Source of the DNA: Branchiostoma floridae
Lineage: Eukaryota; Chordata; Leptocardii; Amphioxiformes; Branchiostomatidae
DNA length: 64,000 nucleotides
Assembly: GCF_000003815.2 (NCBI RefSeq)
Contig: NC_049996.1
Coordinates: forward strand, 16,970,930-17,034,929
Direction of reading: 5' to 3'
Part shown: positions 27,001-42,000 of the stretch, piece by piece
Numbering within the stretch: the first letter of the stretch is position 1
How the letters are laid out: each line of letters begins with the position of its first letter
Program-made: the position numbers and the translations under genes
Notes under the pieces: model-generated
The model's input: only the letters and a program-made list of their open reading frames with translations
Database searches by the model: none
Told to the model about the DNA's origin: nothing

Positions 27001-30000
27001 TATTTTGCTGCAATTTCCAAACCACTACTAAGTTTATGCCTTTAAAAATCCAGCTTCTGTCTCCCTGACTGAAGTGACATCAGCTCACATGCGTAGCATG
27101 AGATATTTAGCAGCGATCTCCCCACCCACTGCTAATAAAGTTCCCACCTTTCCCAGCGCAATCTTTTTTTACAGAAACCCCGCAAACCCACACCTGAATA
27201 CCTACTCCCGGCATGTGCGCTCTTAATAAACAAATAGATACTAGGATAGATTTTAAACTTTGCCAATGATTCCTGTGATCGGAGTGACTCAGAGCAAACA
27301 GAGTTGCAACATCAAAAAGTTCTGGTACATGGCAAGGCATGTACTTGCTACTTTACAGCTGCGTATTCTCCTTCTTCCCCTCATGCATTGTCCGCTCCGC
27401 TCAGATTTCTTGCAAGATTTGCCTGCGACTTTCCTACTGCATAGCCGCGTTTCAGATCCACAGGCAGATGCCGTCTCCAGCAGGTAACCGTATGTTCCTC
27501 CTCGTGTCCCTTACTATGCGTTGGAGACGTCTTAAAGTGCTGACCTTCTACTTTCTTGACCCCCCCCCCCCCCTGCAGAGGCGCCTGCTGAGATCATAAC
27601 ACCACTTAAGGACCAGACTGTGATGGAGGAGGAGACAGCCACCTTCACTTGCGACGTCTCCAAGGAGAACGCAAAGGTAGGCTTAAGGAACCAGAAATTA
27701 ATGCACAGGCTGAAAGGGAATGTCAAATGAATTGTTCATAACATTTTTAAAGAATCATTGAATTAGAATTTCATCACACATATTCGACTGTGCAAGTGCA
27801 GTGCACACAGCCACGACCAGTTTCAATCACTCCTTCGTTCAGTTATTCATGAATGGATGGATTAAATGCCATAATGATTTCGAGGTCCAATAAAGCCTTA
27901 CTCACATACTTGATATAAAGAAAATTTCAGATAGGCCTTCTGGTCTTGTCTTGTCTGGTGCAAGTATCTGCACAGCTATGGCCAGCTGCATGAGTGAACG
28001 AATAAATGAATGGACGGATGAGAACATTTCTTGAGCTGAAGATGTTAACGACCGCCCTTGCCCCCCGTGTTCAGGTGAAGTGGCTGAAGGGTGAGCTGGA
28101 GGTGAAGCCGAGCGACAGGATCGCCGTGAAGGCTGTCGGGAAGACGCACACGCTGACGATCCAGAAGGCCGAGCTGACCGACCAATCACCGTTCTCCCTG
28201 GTGGCCACAGGAGGCCAGACCACAGCCGATCTTACCGTCATCAGTAAGTCAGAATCAGACCTGGAACACATTTGGTCCATAGGCAATTGTTACACATTCG
28301 GGTAATCAACAAATAACAGGGAAAACGGCTCACACAGCGATCGTATCGTGATTCGTTAGGCATATCTAAGTCCTGAAGCATAAACAGTTCTTTTAAACAG
28401 ATAAACAAATGACATTAGAGTTAAGACATTCATTTCTTTTACTCCTACATTAGAATTTGTTTGAAAATAAAGCACTGCATATGTATCCGACAAAACAGAA
28501 TTACACAACAGTGTGTCATTTTGTCATCCAGTTATTCTGTAACTGTTCACTGGGAAAAGATCATTGTACTTCGTCAATGTCCTTGTAGTTTAATGCTTTT
28601 ACGGTGTACAATCTAAGCAAATGTACTCAATGTAAAACTGTGATTTTCCCCACCAGAAATCCCGCCCGAGTTCTCGCTGGGTGTGAAGGATGTAAAGGTG
28701 CGAGAGACGGAAACAGCGACATTCAAGTGTGAACTGACACGTGACGCTGATTTCGTCAGGTGAGACCTGCAGTCATATCAACATCAGATGGGTGATCATG
28801 GATTGGGAATTAGGGAATACTCTAAAGGCTCATAATGTTATTACAGTTACCTGGATGTTCTTTACAATTATAATTTACATGTATTGAAGAAGACAAGTAG
28901 ACTCTCTTCTTTCCTCGGCCAAACTATGGACCTCTTTCGATGGCAACTAATGTATGCGATCTTCAAGATTTGGAAACATACATCTAAGTGCTCATAATGT
29001 TGTTAGATCAATCAGTTACTCGGCTGTTCTTTACAATTTATATGGTGTATTGACGAAGACAAGTAGATGCTCTTCTTTTCTCAGACTGCCAACTCTCTCG
29101 GTGACTATTTTTCTCTTCTGTATACAATTTTCAAGCCTTTAGAAACCGTTTTCACCTAGCAAAATGATTTCTTCCTTCAAGTTATATCATTGTCTAGAAG
29201 TGTTCAAATGGCCTGACTTTGAACAAATCCGTTGAAAGACTTCAGTGAGCTTGTCAATCATGTTGTATTAATCATGAACAAGACCGATAGGTGGACCGTA
29301 CCTTGTCAATCATGTTGGATTGATCACATAGAAGGCATGATGTTGGCCTCACCTTGGCAATCATGTTGTATTGATCACAAAAAAGACCAGTTTAAGACTG
29401 TTGTTCACTCCACAGATGGAGGAGAAATGGAGACTGGATCGACACAAAAGACAGCGAGAAGTATGAGACGATCGGCAAGGGCCGCAAGCACGCCCTGCTG
29501 ATCAACAACTGTGTGCCGGAGGACGCCATAAGCTACACCGCTGTAGTTGGCGAAAAGGAGAGCACCGCCAAGTTAGAAGTGGAAGGTAACACAGTGTGGA
29601 CATCTTTTACGGCAGAGAAAAACGTTTACCACGTCTTGCATGTAGAAAACGTGCTGAAGCTAAACCTGGCTACCGCTCACGTGCTTGCGATGGTGACCGT
29701 GCTCACATGAGCAGCTTGATAATGTAGTTTTAGCTGTTTTTAGCTTAGACTACGATATAGGAAGAGTTCTGGTCTGCCATGCAGCTCAACCTGGCTACCA
29801 TTCACATGCTTGCGCTAGTAGTGCTGACCATGCTCACACGCGCGGCTGCAGCTTGACAATGTAGTTTTAGCTGTTAGATCAAGATGTAGGCAGAGGTCTT
29901 GTCTGCCATGCAGCTAAACCTAGACACCATACATTTGCTTGCAACGGTAGTACTGAATGAAAGACGATAACGCATAACGCGCAGTTCTATTGCTTAGGCT

Positions 30001-33000
30001 TTACATGCTGGCTGATAACCACAACGCTCGGTAACCTACGCACTCTGTAGAAGCGCCATCTAGCCCCTCCCCTACCTAACGCAACACCACTGAAGAAACC
30101 ATGGCAGATTGACAGCTGCTAAGACTGAGAGGCGTTTGGCAAAAAAGCAGGCACTGCTGTGTTCTGGGTGTTGTGTTGTGATGTGGTGTGTGTGCATGTG
30201 TTGGGTGTAAGCTGGGTACCTTACGGTACCCGGGGTTTAGGTGCTTCACTAGTATTCATCGAAAGGGCTCGGACGCAATGACAATCCCGTGTTGTATCTT
30301 TCACGTTCAAGTCCCCCCGAATAGCTTCCAAACTTCACGGAAGCGACTCTTGTACCTCCTTCATGTTCTCTCCCTTCTATTTATCTCCCAAATCTATTTT
30401 GCAAGGAAACTCACACCAGGCCACCCCGTGGCTTAATTCTATTCCGTGTCATCCTAACGTACTGGTACGAAATCTGATCTCGCCCACCACCACTTCTTTC
30501 TATCTCTCTCTCTCTGTCTCGTCTGTCTTCTCTTTCCCTCGCTAATACCTTCTGTCCTTTTGATCCCCTCCCTGCTCTATACGTGTTATAGAGTTAGTAC
30601 GGATTGTTATACCGCCCGAGCCCACTTCGGTGATTACCAATGAGGTAACTAAATTCGAGTGCGAGCTGAACACGGAGAAAGCTGACGTGACGTGGTGGAA
30701 GGAGGGCGCGGAGCTGCGTCCCGGTGAGAAGTACCGGATGGAGAAGGATAAGAAGAAGCACACGCTGTTTATCAACGACACGACTGAGATGGACGCGGGA
30801 ATGTACTTCGTGACGGCCGGAGAGGACAAGGCGAATGCTCCACTGACAGTGGGAGGTTCGTGCAGCGCGTTTTGGTTCGCGCGTTTTTGCCGTTACGCGT
30901 AGGGTGCAGCGGACGCGATCATGTCACCGTACAGGCCTGTACATCTTCACTTTGTGTATCAAAGTTTTCCCCAGTCTTTCCTGCGACCTATGAGATATAC
31001 CTTGGAGGAAGCTCTGTTAAACCGGGTCGAGTTTTCCGCTTTTGTTGACGTTGCTTCTAACAAGCTGCCAGCCAATCAGAGAATCGCTTGGATGTTTTTA
31101 TTAGGCAAACTCTGATTGGCTGACAGCTGGTTAGAGGCCACGCCCACAAAAATAGAAACCTCAGCCCAGTTCAGCAAAGCCTCTCCAGGGTATACTGTGT
31201 AGGCCACAGGCGAGGCTCTTCGAAGGAGAATGCCGTTTCCCTGGTATGCTCCCGTCATAGCTTTGCAACTTGACACATAGGCTGCTACGGTATAAAAGTC
31301 ATTGGCGGTCTGGATATCCACCCATAAGGTCTCCTTTCCACTAAATAGTGATCCATCAGTAACTATTGAGCGACCAAAATTGAATTGGTTTTCTAACATT
31401 TTCATGATTGGATTTATGATTTAGATGTGATTTACGATGTAAAGGTATGAGGTGAAAGACACAAAAATACACAAATCTTAAGATTCATTCTTTGTCAATA
31501 AGGTTCGTGGATCAAGTGTTTTGTATCTCAGCAGTCGCTCGGCGGTCACGGCCCCTAGCGGGGAGAGATTGCTACTGCAGTCATGAGCATTTGTCATCAA
31601 TCATAAATGGTCTGCGTGGTACTGATGGTTTACGTTACATCATTAAGGCTAACACGGTGCCTGAATGCAGTACGGATATTAAGATGGGTATCCACGATTG
31701 CCCAGACTTTCATACAGTAGTAGTCAGAAGTTGATGTGACGGGGTCTGTACCATGGATATCAGTTGGGTTAGCAAATAAGCCAATTTATCATGAGCAAAA
31801 AACTAGTGATTTGCTCCGCAATCATTGCTTGTGTAAACGATCTTCAGAGTAGGTTCATGTCTTCAGATAGAGCATCTACCGAAGGTTTGTTGCATGTTTT
31901 CTTTACTTATAATAAGGAAAATTTGGTTGGTGATAAAAATATGACAATATCATTGAAATAAATATAATTGCACCTTAGATAATACTTCTAGGTGAAGAAG
32001 TAAGTGTAGTGTAGTGTCAGGTATCTCTGTTGGTGAGAAGAGAAGAAACTCAACGTTCAGAGGAAGACTTACTGATGTCTTTACGTCTGAACCCCTCAGA
32101 GCCACCTCTTAAGATGATTGAAGGTCCAAAGGACCAGCTGGTGATAGAGAAGGAGACGGCGACGTTCTCCTGCGTGACGAACAAGGATGGAGAAGTGAAA
32201 TGGCAGCGCGCTGGGCAGGACCTAGAGCCCAGCGAGAAGTACAAGTAAGGATGATGTAGTTACTGTGATCTAAACATGGTCGGAAGTCTCGGTGGTAAAA
32301 CACCACTGAAAGCTGAATCACGTAGTAGTAGCATGTCTGACTCTGAATTGCCCTTTATTATGTTTTATAGTTAAGCCTCGTAACTTAACAGTGCAAACAT
32401 ACATCACATGTTAATTTCTGCATCTTTATGAATAATAATTTTTGCTGGTCGGTCTTTAGATGAATTTAATACATGATGTTAAAGTTTACTTAATTGTTAG
32501 ATTGTTGCGCATTGTTAAGCTACGTTAAATCACAACCTAGGGTATTTCACTGGCTGTTGCCATTGCCTTGCGTGTAAAGCAGTGCCTAACTTCCATTGTG
32601 GTTCCTACTTAGGGCACGAGAAGGACGATACCCGCCTCAGTCTGCTGTCTAACTTCCCTTGTGTTTCTCCCTTGTGTTAGGCATGAGAAGGACGGTACCC
32701 GCCACAGTCTACTGATCCAGGACTGTAAGCTGGACGATAAGGACACCTACACTGCCGTGGCAGGAGACCACAAACTGTCTGCTAAGCTCACAGTCAAGCG
32801 TAAGTGTTTCAGACTCAATTATCACATGTAGTCTATGCTATATATGCTGTGGTATACAAGTTTAACTTCTGGTAAATCTTGCAGCTGGCAAGTACATGCA
32901 ATGACCTTTGAAAGGCTCATGGAATTGTTAGTTAAATAGTTATGCTATGTTAGTTGGCGAAGCACATCGATAAAGTGAGCATGTTTTCTCCAATGTGGCA

Positions 33001-36000
33001 GCAGAGAAGTTAACGATGCCAATTCAGCGTTATCTAGTGATGTTGTTTTCGATGGTAAAGCACGATTATTGAGTAAACTGCAGCCGGTTGATAATGGCAT
33101 TTTCACACACTTATGTATAAATGTATAAACTTGCCGCCACCAGTGCTCACAGTGACATTCGGAATCCCTCTGAACGTGATAGAGTTGTGTTAGATCTTGT
33201 AACACACTGGTGTAAAACATATATTTCTTTCTTGCCCCCACAGTGCCCGCAGTGAAGTTCGGAATCCCCCTGGACGACCAGGAGATTATGGAGACCGAGA
33301 CGGCGACGTTCGAGACGACCGTGTCTCGCCCGTGCAAGGTTACCTGGAGGAAGGGCGGAGTAAACATTGAACCCAGCGAGAGGTGAGAAACAAATAGATG
33401 CTACAACAAAATCAGACTTTAAGCAACATTGTTCTCTTCTTTGTCACCTGTCAGTCAGTAATGTTGAGACAATGTGCCTGTTTTAGCAGTCTTAATCGTC
33501 AACATGCTAAGGTACTATCCGTTTGGCTCTATGTTTAGACTTCAGGTACAGTTCAGTTCAGTTCAGTTTATTTATTTTTCCAGGAAAATACATCGCCTAC
33601 TGGCGTTTTTCAATACGTCCTGGGGGGCCGGGAGACCCCAACATGAAATAACACAAAATCACAACAACTGAATCAAAATTGAAATCAAAGGTCAAACTTA
33701 CATAACTAAACGTCAGGTGTCAACTATTTACAATACAAATAACTCAAGATAACTTAATATAATAATGGTAATAATAATAACAATAATAACACATTCAGGC
33801 AGTGGATCAACTTTAAATCAAAGTAATGAAAAGTGGAATGAAAATTGGAATTTGCATATCAATGTGTCGCTGGTCGGGCAGTGTTTGTTACAAAGTTGAT
33901 TTGCAAATGAAAAATAACAGAAAAGAACACAAATGTCAGTCTTAGCATCAAAACATAATACAGAAATCAAGCAAAAGGAACCACTGTGATATGACAGGTA
34001 CTAAAGTTAAAATATATACAATCAGAATCCTTTAGTCCAGGTGGTCATACAATCGTTTAAACTGTGACAGTGTCCTCGCAGATCTTAATTGGGACGACAG
34101 GGAGTTCCAGAGCACGGCCCCTGAGTATGAAAAAGCTTTCTTTCTATATTCAGATTTAGCTTTAGGCAGCAGGAGTCCACCTTGTGATCTAAGACGGGTA
34201 TTATGTGTGTGTATTTCTGAGAGTTGGGAGAACAATGCAGTAAGATGGGGAGGGGTCATGCCGTTAAGTGCCTTAAAAACAAGCGTTGCCTTACTTCAAT
34301 TTGCATAGCAATGTGACCAAGATGAAATTTGCATATCAATGTGACCAAGATGGCTGCTTTTTGACTTCTCTCCTAAAATCTACTCCAAAATCGTCTGGAA
34401 ATCTCCTTCAAAACCCACCATCAGCTTTTGTGGTGATTCAGGTACAAAGATAAGTATCTAAATTGTGTTTCGCTGTAACTATTTCTATCATTTCGACCTC
34501 TCTTTCCGATATTTTTAGTTTTCTGACGAGAAGGCAAACACTCCATCTTTGAACATTATCTTGAGGTTTATCTTTTGCATTGTGTAATTGCTTACGCCGA
34601 TGGTGATTCGCTGTAATGTCACTGTAACGTAGCGACTGATTTTACCTACATCATGTTAGTAATCCAGGGACTTTCCATCGTCATTAGAGGCACTGTCGTA
34701 TTCGGCATCCTCAGGGCATTGTTTATGTTAGTGTTAGCCCTAGCGGTGCTCCCGCGCCCTGCTAATGTACCTGTACAAGCTTTATGTATTCACCATAAAC
34801 CAGGTAAACCAGGCTTCTGCTGTATCAACACATCATCAAGCTTCTGTTGTTGACTGAAAATCATGTATTACACTTAGAACATTATTCGAAGCAAGACTGA
34901 ACTATAATCAATCTAGATATGTTCATTTCCTGAACCTGCATCCTAACCTCTACCCCAGGGTGAAGATACTAGAAGACGGTATGAAGCACACGTTGATCAT
35001 TGGTGACTCCGTGGAGGAGGATGAAGACAAATACACCATCCTGGCTGACGAGTCGGAGGCCTCGGCTAAACTTACAGTGTTAGGTGAGCAGATGTTTGTT
35101 TGTTTGATGTTGTTCTCTTAGGTGTAGATAACAAAACTCCCGTTTCAAATGATATGCTGTCAATGTCATGTTAAAATTGTAGTCAATTATACAAATGGAG
35201 AATCATGATAGACTTGAACTGTTTTATATATTATCAACAACCTTAGTACATGAAAAATTATAAATACTACCAGTAGTGTAACGTGACATTTCGCAAAATG
35301 CAATATAGATGAAGAGAAAAAAAGTTACATTTGACATTCTTTTGCCACCATATATCCAGAAAGTTAACAGAAACTTCATGAGATACAAAGATCTAGTAAT
35401 GTGTAGCAGAACTGTAACCAGTTCTACTTGATAGTATTAGTGTGCTGGCCGAAAGTACCGTGAACTTGTGAAACGTTTAAGTTAATTTTTCTTCTGCATC
35501 TTCTAGCTCTGCCTCTGAAGTTCATCCGTAAGATGACCTTGGCCACCGTGCCGATGAAGGGCACTGCTGTGTTCGAGAACGAGCTGAACAAGAGTGTCAA
35601 GGGCAAGTGGCTCCTCAAGGGCGATCAGGTCATCAAGGAGAGCGACAAGTACAAGATGACACATGTCGGCAAGGTCAGTCGCCAAGTCTGCTTTATTGTT
35701 CACAAGAACGATTTTTGCCTGGTAGTTCACTAGCTATAGGTCACCACTGTAAAAGTTGTATTGTTGCTTGAACTTCTACGGCCATTCATAGTGAGGAAAC
35801 ATCTTTTCCACCCTCACATTAAATACCATTAGGCGTTCACACAAAGTCTGCTTTATCTTACACTAGAGAGATTCCTGCTAGCAGTGTACCAGATCCCTAA
35901 CCTTTAGTGTAGTTGTTATGTGGCTTCTGCAGCAAATTCATGTGACTTATAACATGGCGATAATAACTACTAATTTTTTTACCCACACCTTCAATACTCA

Positions 36001-39000
36001 ACTGTAAGAAAAGAGTGTCTCATTTTTCAACTTTAAGGCAGACAGTGTGTAAAGGAACTGCCTTAACAAGTTGCCTATTGTACACCTGTTAATCTCATCT
36101 GTCTGTCTATGATATTGCGATGTTACATGCATTACAATGTTCAACTGTCTTACCTGCCAGGTCCACACCTTGACTGTCCATGACTGCAACTTCGATGACG
36201 AGGTCGAGTACGTCTTCGTCATCCCCAAGAAGGACCTTAAGGCTGCGAACACTCTCGAGATTGGAGGTTAGTTGCCTTTGAGCGTCTAGCGATTACACAG
36301 ATGAAAACATATTAGGGTGTCGTAATGATATCATATGCTAGATTAACATTTGGTATGTCGATACTAGAAATAATTCATTGACTGGATAGACAGACATTGG
36401 GGATTTCAACCCTTTTAGATATATTGTAACATTCATATAAAAGTATTGGACCTGTCCTGTGATTCTCCCACAGAGCCGCCTTACAGCCCGGACATTCATA
36501 CAGGCATAAACCATTGCACATGTCACCTACATTGTAGCACAAGTGAGACTAATATTGCTCTATCCCACAGAGCCGCCTAAGTTTGTGAACTACAGCCCTG
36601 ACATCCTGAAGACCCAGGCCACCAGTGGAGAGAAGCGCTCCTACAACATCGACTACGTGGGCATCCCCAAACCGCACCTGACATGGGAGGCGTTTGGGCC
36701 CATCGAGAAGGTGAGAGCAGGGTCCATGGTTCGTTTGTTTAAGTCCGGAAGAATTTTATTGGCAAGAATCAATTGACACATTGCTTTAATTCCCTAGTTC
36801 CAATTATATCTTACTCTAGAATTTTAGAGATTGTGAGAAGTGGCTGTCTTAAACTTTAGATATCTATTATAATTGTAGGTCTGATACCTGATGAAAGTAC
36901 ATACGCGATGTCATGCATTACTATTAATGATAGTATTATTGGTTGGTCCTTCGTTCGGCGTGGTTTGGACGTAACTCACAAAAATCATATGTTAGAGAAA
37001 TGTACATGTACTTAATTCCTGACATTGTCGTTAATAGACCGATCTCATAGCCCCATCCACCTCCTTCAAAACTTACAAATTTCAAAATGCAGACATAAAA
37101 GTAAGAATGTTTGACGGACATGCAGCGAGTCCCTCATTGGTTAAACCACTGATATTCATGCCGTCATTGGCTGATATACAGGATATGCTTGTAACAAACC
37201 CTGACCGGTCTTTCCCCCCTCCCCAGCCGATGGGACGGTCCACAGTGGAACGTCAGGACGACCCACAGGTGGTGAAGTTTGAGGTGCGTGACTTGATCCG
37301 CAAGGACGCCGGCACCTACAAGCTCAAGATCAAGAACAAGCACGGAGAGGACACACTGGACCTCGACATCAGTATCATTGGTATGATCTTAGCTTTCATA
37401 CAGCATCGTTTAACATCATTTTCCACCTTTTGAATGTTCTCTTTGTCAATGAAAAGTTTTAATGGTATAACGAAAGTCCGTGCTTCTATAGAAATAAAGA
37501 CACAACGGTGTACTATATGTAGTCAAAATGTCGCTGGAACGTCCCTGTTCACAGTGTGAATTTAAATTTGATTTCCTCAAAAAGTATCGGAGGTGAAATG
37601 TGTCCATTACAAGGTATCGTTGCTAGGACAGAAGAATGAATAAGAAAATAAGACCATGAATAAGAAAATACTTGAAATCCAAAAGACATTGACTACTTTT
37701 GCATGATTTGCGACGGAAGCAATATTCTAGAATCCGACGTAGTATTTGATAACAATTACCTTGGTAAGTCCTGATGGTCTGAGTCAGTGTGGATGCATAG
37801 AATTCTGCACAGATTTCTGCACCGATAAATGTAGAATTCTAAGAAACATACTATACCTTTTCATCTCACTCTCCTCCCCACCAGATGTCCCCGGCCCGGT
37901 ACAGAGCCTTGGTTTCACTGACGTCACCAGGGACAAGATGTCCTTCTCCTGGCAGGCTCCTGAGGACGACGGCGGCTCTCCGGTCACCGGATACGTCGTC
38001 GAAGTCATGGGACCCAAAGAAGGTACGGCACTCATAGTGGCTGCTTGTAGAGTGCTCCCAAGTCTTCAGTTCTAATGCTGTGTAGTTCAACTGTTAGATA
38101 TACAGGCGTACGGATAATTGACGTTTGATTTGGTGGGTAGAATTTACAGATCCGAACCACTACAGTCAAACCTGTAAAAGTGACCACCTCAACATGAAGA
38201 CTGCCTGGGCAATGCGGTTCTGATTTTTTCCGTCAACATAAAAATCATGTCTGTGTTGACCACCTGTTTACATAGACCTCATCTGACCGTTTATTGACGA
38301 AACCAAGTCAGTTACTTTTGTCATAATTATGATTGATAATTTAATTCAGGTATAACTGCTATGCAACAAGAAGTGAAAATGAAGCGACTGACCGTCCAAG
38401 CGGACCCCTTCTTATCCGGCTTAGAGGAGCCTAAGGCAAAACGGGACCGCTCTAGGGAGCAACCCGCGTCTCCTGAGGAAGAACACGACACATATCTGAG
38501 AGGTAGAGGTGTCCTCCCCCCCCCCGAGTAAAACAGTCCAGATTGTGTCTTGTGAATGTCATAATCTACTTCGTTGCACGAGCGTAGAGCGCAATAAGAC
38601 AAACATCTGCTGGTTGAAGTTTGCTGCTTTAAAAGGTAAAAAGAGCTCTAAAGCAGCTACATGCATGGCTTCTTATGTGCCTCTCAAACTTTACCAACAA
38701 AGCTTGAATATACAAACATGCTGAAAAGTAAGATGGAGATTCTTTGCCTTTCTAAAACTTAAAAACACTGTAAGCTGAAACGCTAGGGAATGTCCCTTGC
38801 TCTGCGACTAATATTTTACCTTTTGTAAATTTTGGCTATTCATGACAATGCAGTATTGGTGTAGCTTCTAATGTTGTTGAGCTGGGCCAATTGACATTTC
38901 TGCAGTCGTGCTTTGCGGGCCTTTACCATATCTGAGCTTTTGAAAAGGCAGGCTTCATAACAGAAAAAGCTTAAAAACAACTGCAGAAATACAAGGCTTA

Positions 39001-42000
39001 TAGCAATACATTTTGCCAGCTACTGCTTTAGTAACGCTTGCTTTCTGCGTACGTAGCTGCTTCGCAAGAGGACGCGAAACAGAAGCGGCTTTCTTCAATG
39101 GCAGGTGAAAGTTCTGAGACGTACTTAGAAGGGTTGGAAGAGTCTAAAACGAAACGTCTTCAGGCCATGAAGCTGGCTGATAAGCCACTGCCTCCTCCGG
39201 TGGCAGTTCCTGGTAATATCGGAGGTAAACATGTGAGATTGCCCCCCCCTCCCTCAAGTCCACGTACATGTGAGATTGCCCCCCCCCCTTTCCCAAGTCA
39301 TCGTACATGTACACATGTGAGATCGCCCCTCCCTTTCCCAAGTCACCGTACATGTAAACATGTGAGATCGCCCCCCTCCCTCCCCGAAGTCACCGTACAT
39401 GTCAACATGTTAGATCGCCCCTTCCCTCTCCCAAGTCCACGTATATCCGGAGGCCAATGATTGGTGATTTCCATGGCTGTTTATTTCCTTACTTTTGGTG
39501 GTGAATTCCCGACTTTGAACGGACTTCGTCACTTTTATAGATAAAGTAGCAACAGTACCCACAGCTGTAGAGTAGCTGGTCAGGGTTACTAGGATGGCGA
39601 CCCAACAGTTATCAAAGGTAACTACGGCCATGTCCATTCACAATTTATAAAATCACTACCAAAGGTGACGAATTCCGCAGCCGTGGAGGTTGCCAATCCA
39701 CAACCTCCGGTAAACAACCTCCTCCCGTCCCGTTGGCCGTAACTCTGGTGTCTTTCTTTAAAGTCCTCAATCAAGAGAACTACCAGAAAGGATAGTACAG
39801 ATTCCAAACACAAAAGTTTGAAACTACGGAGAAAAGAGGGGAATGGCAGAATTAAGAAAAAGTTGTATACTCCAAAATCTTCGCCACTCCCATACATATC
39901 CTTCATGGTCGTTCTCTGATGGTCTCACCACCCACATACACACCCTTCTCGGTTCGTGTTCTACGGTCACCCCCTCGACTCCATCTGGTCATCTTGTCAT
40001 TCATCAGCCCTTTCCAACTTTACAGGGTTCCTTGTCCATCATGTGCCTGTGACCTCCCTGTAAATATCCCGAATATTCCAAAGTCCTCATTCTGTGGTGC
40101 GTTCTGCATAATGGTCATCATGGTAACAAACTGTTCACCGTTAACTTCATTTTTTTCAGTCTTTCCCAACTCCATATGATTGTTTCGTTATCAATCAGGT
40201 ACCATCCCTGTAAATATTCTTGATTTTCCATGTCCCCATTCTGTGATGCGTTCTGGATAATAGTCACCAGGGTAACAAACTGTTCACCGTTCACTTCATT
40301 CTTCAACTACATAGCATTGTTTCCCCCGTCCAACCTGTGTCATCCATTTAAATTATCTGGATTTTTCCCAAGCCTGGATTTTATTTTCCTGCAGAAGTTT
40401 GGGATCTTAAAGATTCACCTCGAATTTTACATGCAGCTGCTAAGAAATAGATACTTCCAAATCATGGTACCCATAGCATTAACTAAAGCATTGATTTGTT
40501 CCTCCCTACAACAGAGACCTGGACAGTCCTGACGGACAAGTGGCCTGACTTCGAGTTCATTGCCAAGGACCTGATCGAGAACAACGAGTACACCTTCCGC
40601 GTCACGGCGCAGAACGTTGTTGGGCGGGGCCCGCCCACGGAGACGCCCAAGCGGAAGGCCAAGCTGCCATTCGGTAGGATGAACAAACATGTTATCTTTC
40701 GATTTGGTTGAATGGCTTATATAATATATATGTCTCATATGCATAGTTGGTACAAGTTACATCTAGATGATGATCCCATTTGCTAGCCTGTGTCCAAATT
40801 TAGGTCTAACATTCTGTAGATCATTAAGAAACCATACCTGACATTTTCATGACCCCCCTCCCTTGGCCCCCAGACCCACCTGGCCCCCCTGAGAACCCAC
40901 AGTTACCTGAGGTCAAGCGCACACAGGTCAAGTTCACCTGGGAGGTGCCCACGGAAGATGGCGGTAGCCCCATCACAGGATACTTCGTGGAGAAGAAGGT
41001 GAAAACTTAAATCAATTTTATCTTACAATATTCTGTACATCCGTGAATAGTTTCATCAGTTTGGTATGTCAAAAGTGTCTCTTTATTCAATGCTTCGTAC
41101 AGTTCCATCTTGTATCGATGTGTTGTTAGCTTCAGTTCTTTCCAATAGCCATCATTATGATATACATCAATAATACTTTCTTGATTACATTCCAGCTGGA
41201 TGGAGGTGACTGGGTTAGGGTCAACGACCTGAAGACCCCTGACCTGAAGATGACCATTAAGGATCTGCCGATGGGCGCGGAGGCGGAGTTCCGTTCTCTG
41301 GCCGTGAACTTGGCCGGGGAGGGACCGCCCAGCAAGCCCATGGCGCCGGTCAAGCTCTTCGGTACGTCTTATACAATCCGAACACATCATATATGCTCTC
41401 CTCGAGGGATAGGTGTTCAATACTTGAGAGATTAAAAGTCATCGTTCTCCGAAATAAACCAGTATCATTTATTTATTATTAATATGTTTTAAAACCGAAT
41501 ACAGTGTTTGCAACTTTAACACCAACATTTTCTATTTCTATGAATTCGTAAGTCTGTTCTCGAACTCAGTACCCGGCGTTTGTTCATGCTGCTGCAAGAG
41601 TTCATTGAATCTTTAACCCCTTTGTGGCTATCTATATTACAGTAATTTGGTTCCCTGATTATCAGTATAGGTTTTATAATGTGATGAAATAGTTATATAA
41701 AATCTTTGTAGGGCACGTGTATGTTGAGGAAGGTTGAAGAATGAAGTCGTGACGTTGTTTTGTTCTCCCTCCCCCAGAGCGACCGGGTCCACCCCAGAAC
41801 CTGTCCCTGACCAACCCGAGCCGGTACGGTGTGACCTTCACCTACGCAGCCCCTGCTGACGACGGCGGCACGCCAATCACCGGTTACCATGCCTACCGTA
41901 CGGAGGAGGGCCTGGACGACTGGACACCGTGCGCTGACCCCACCATGGACACAAGTCTCAAGGTCAGGAGATACAAATCTTGAGTTGAAATCTTAAGATC

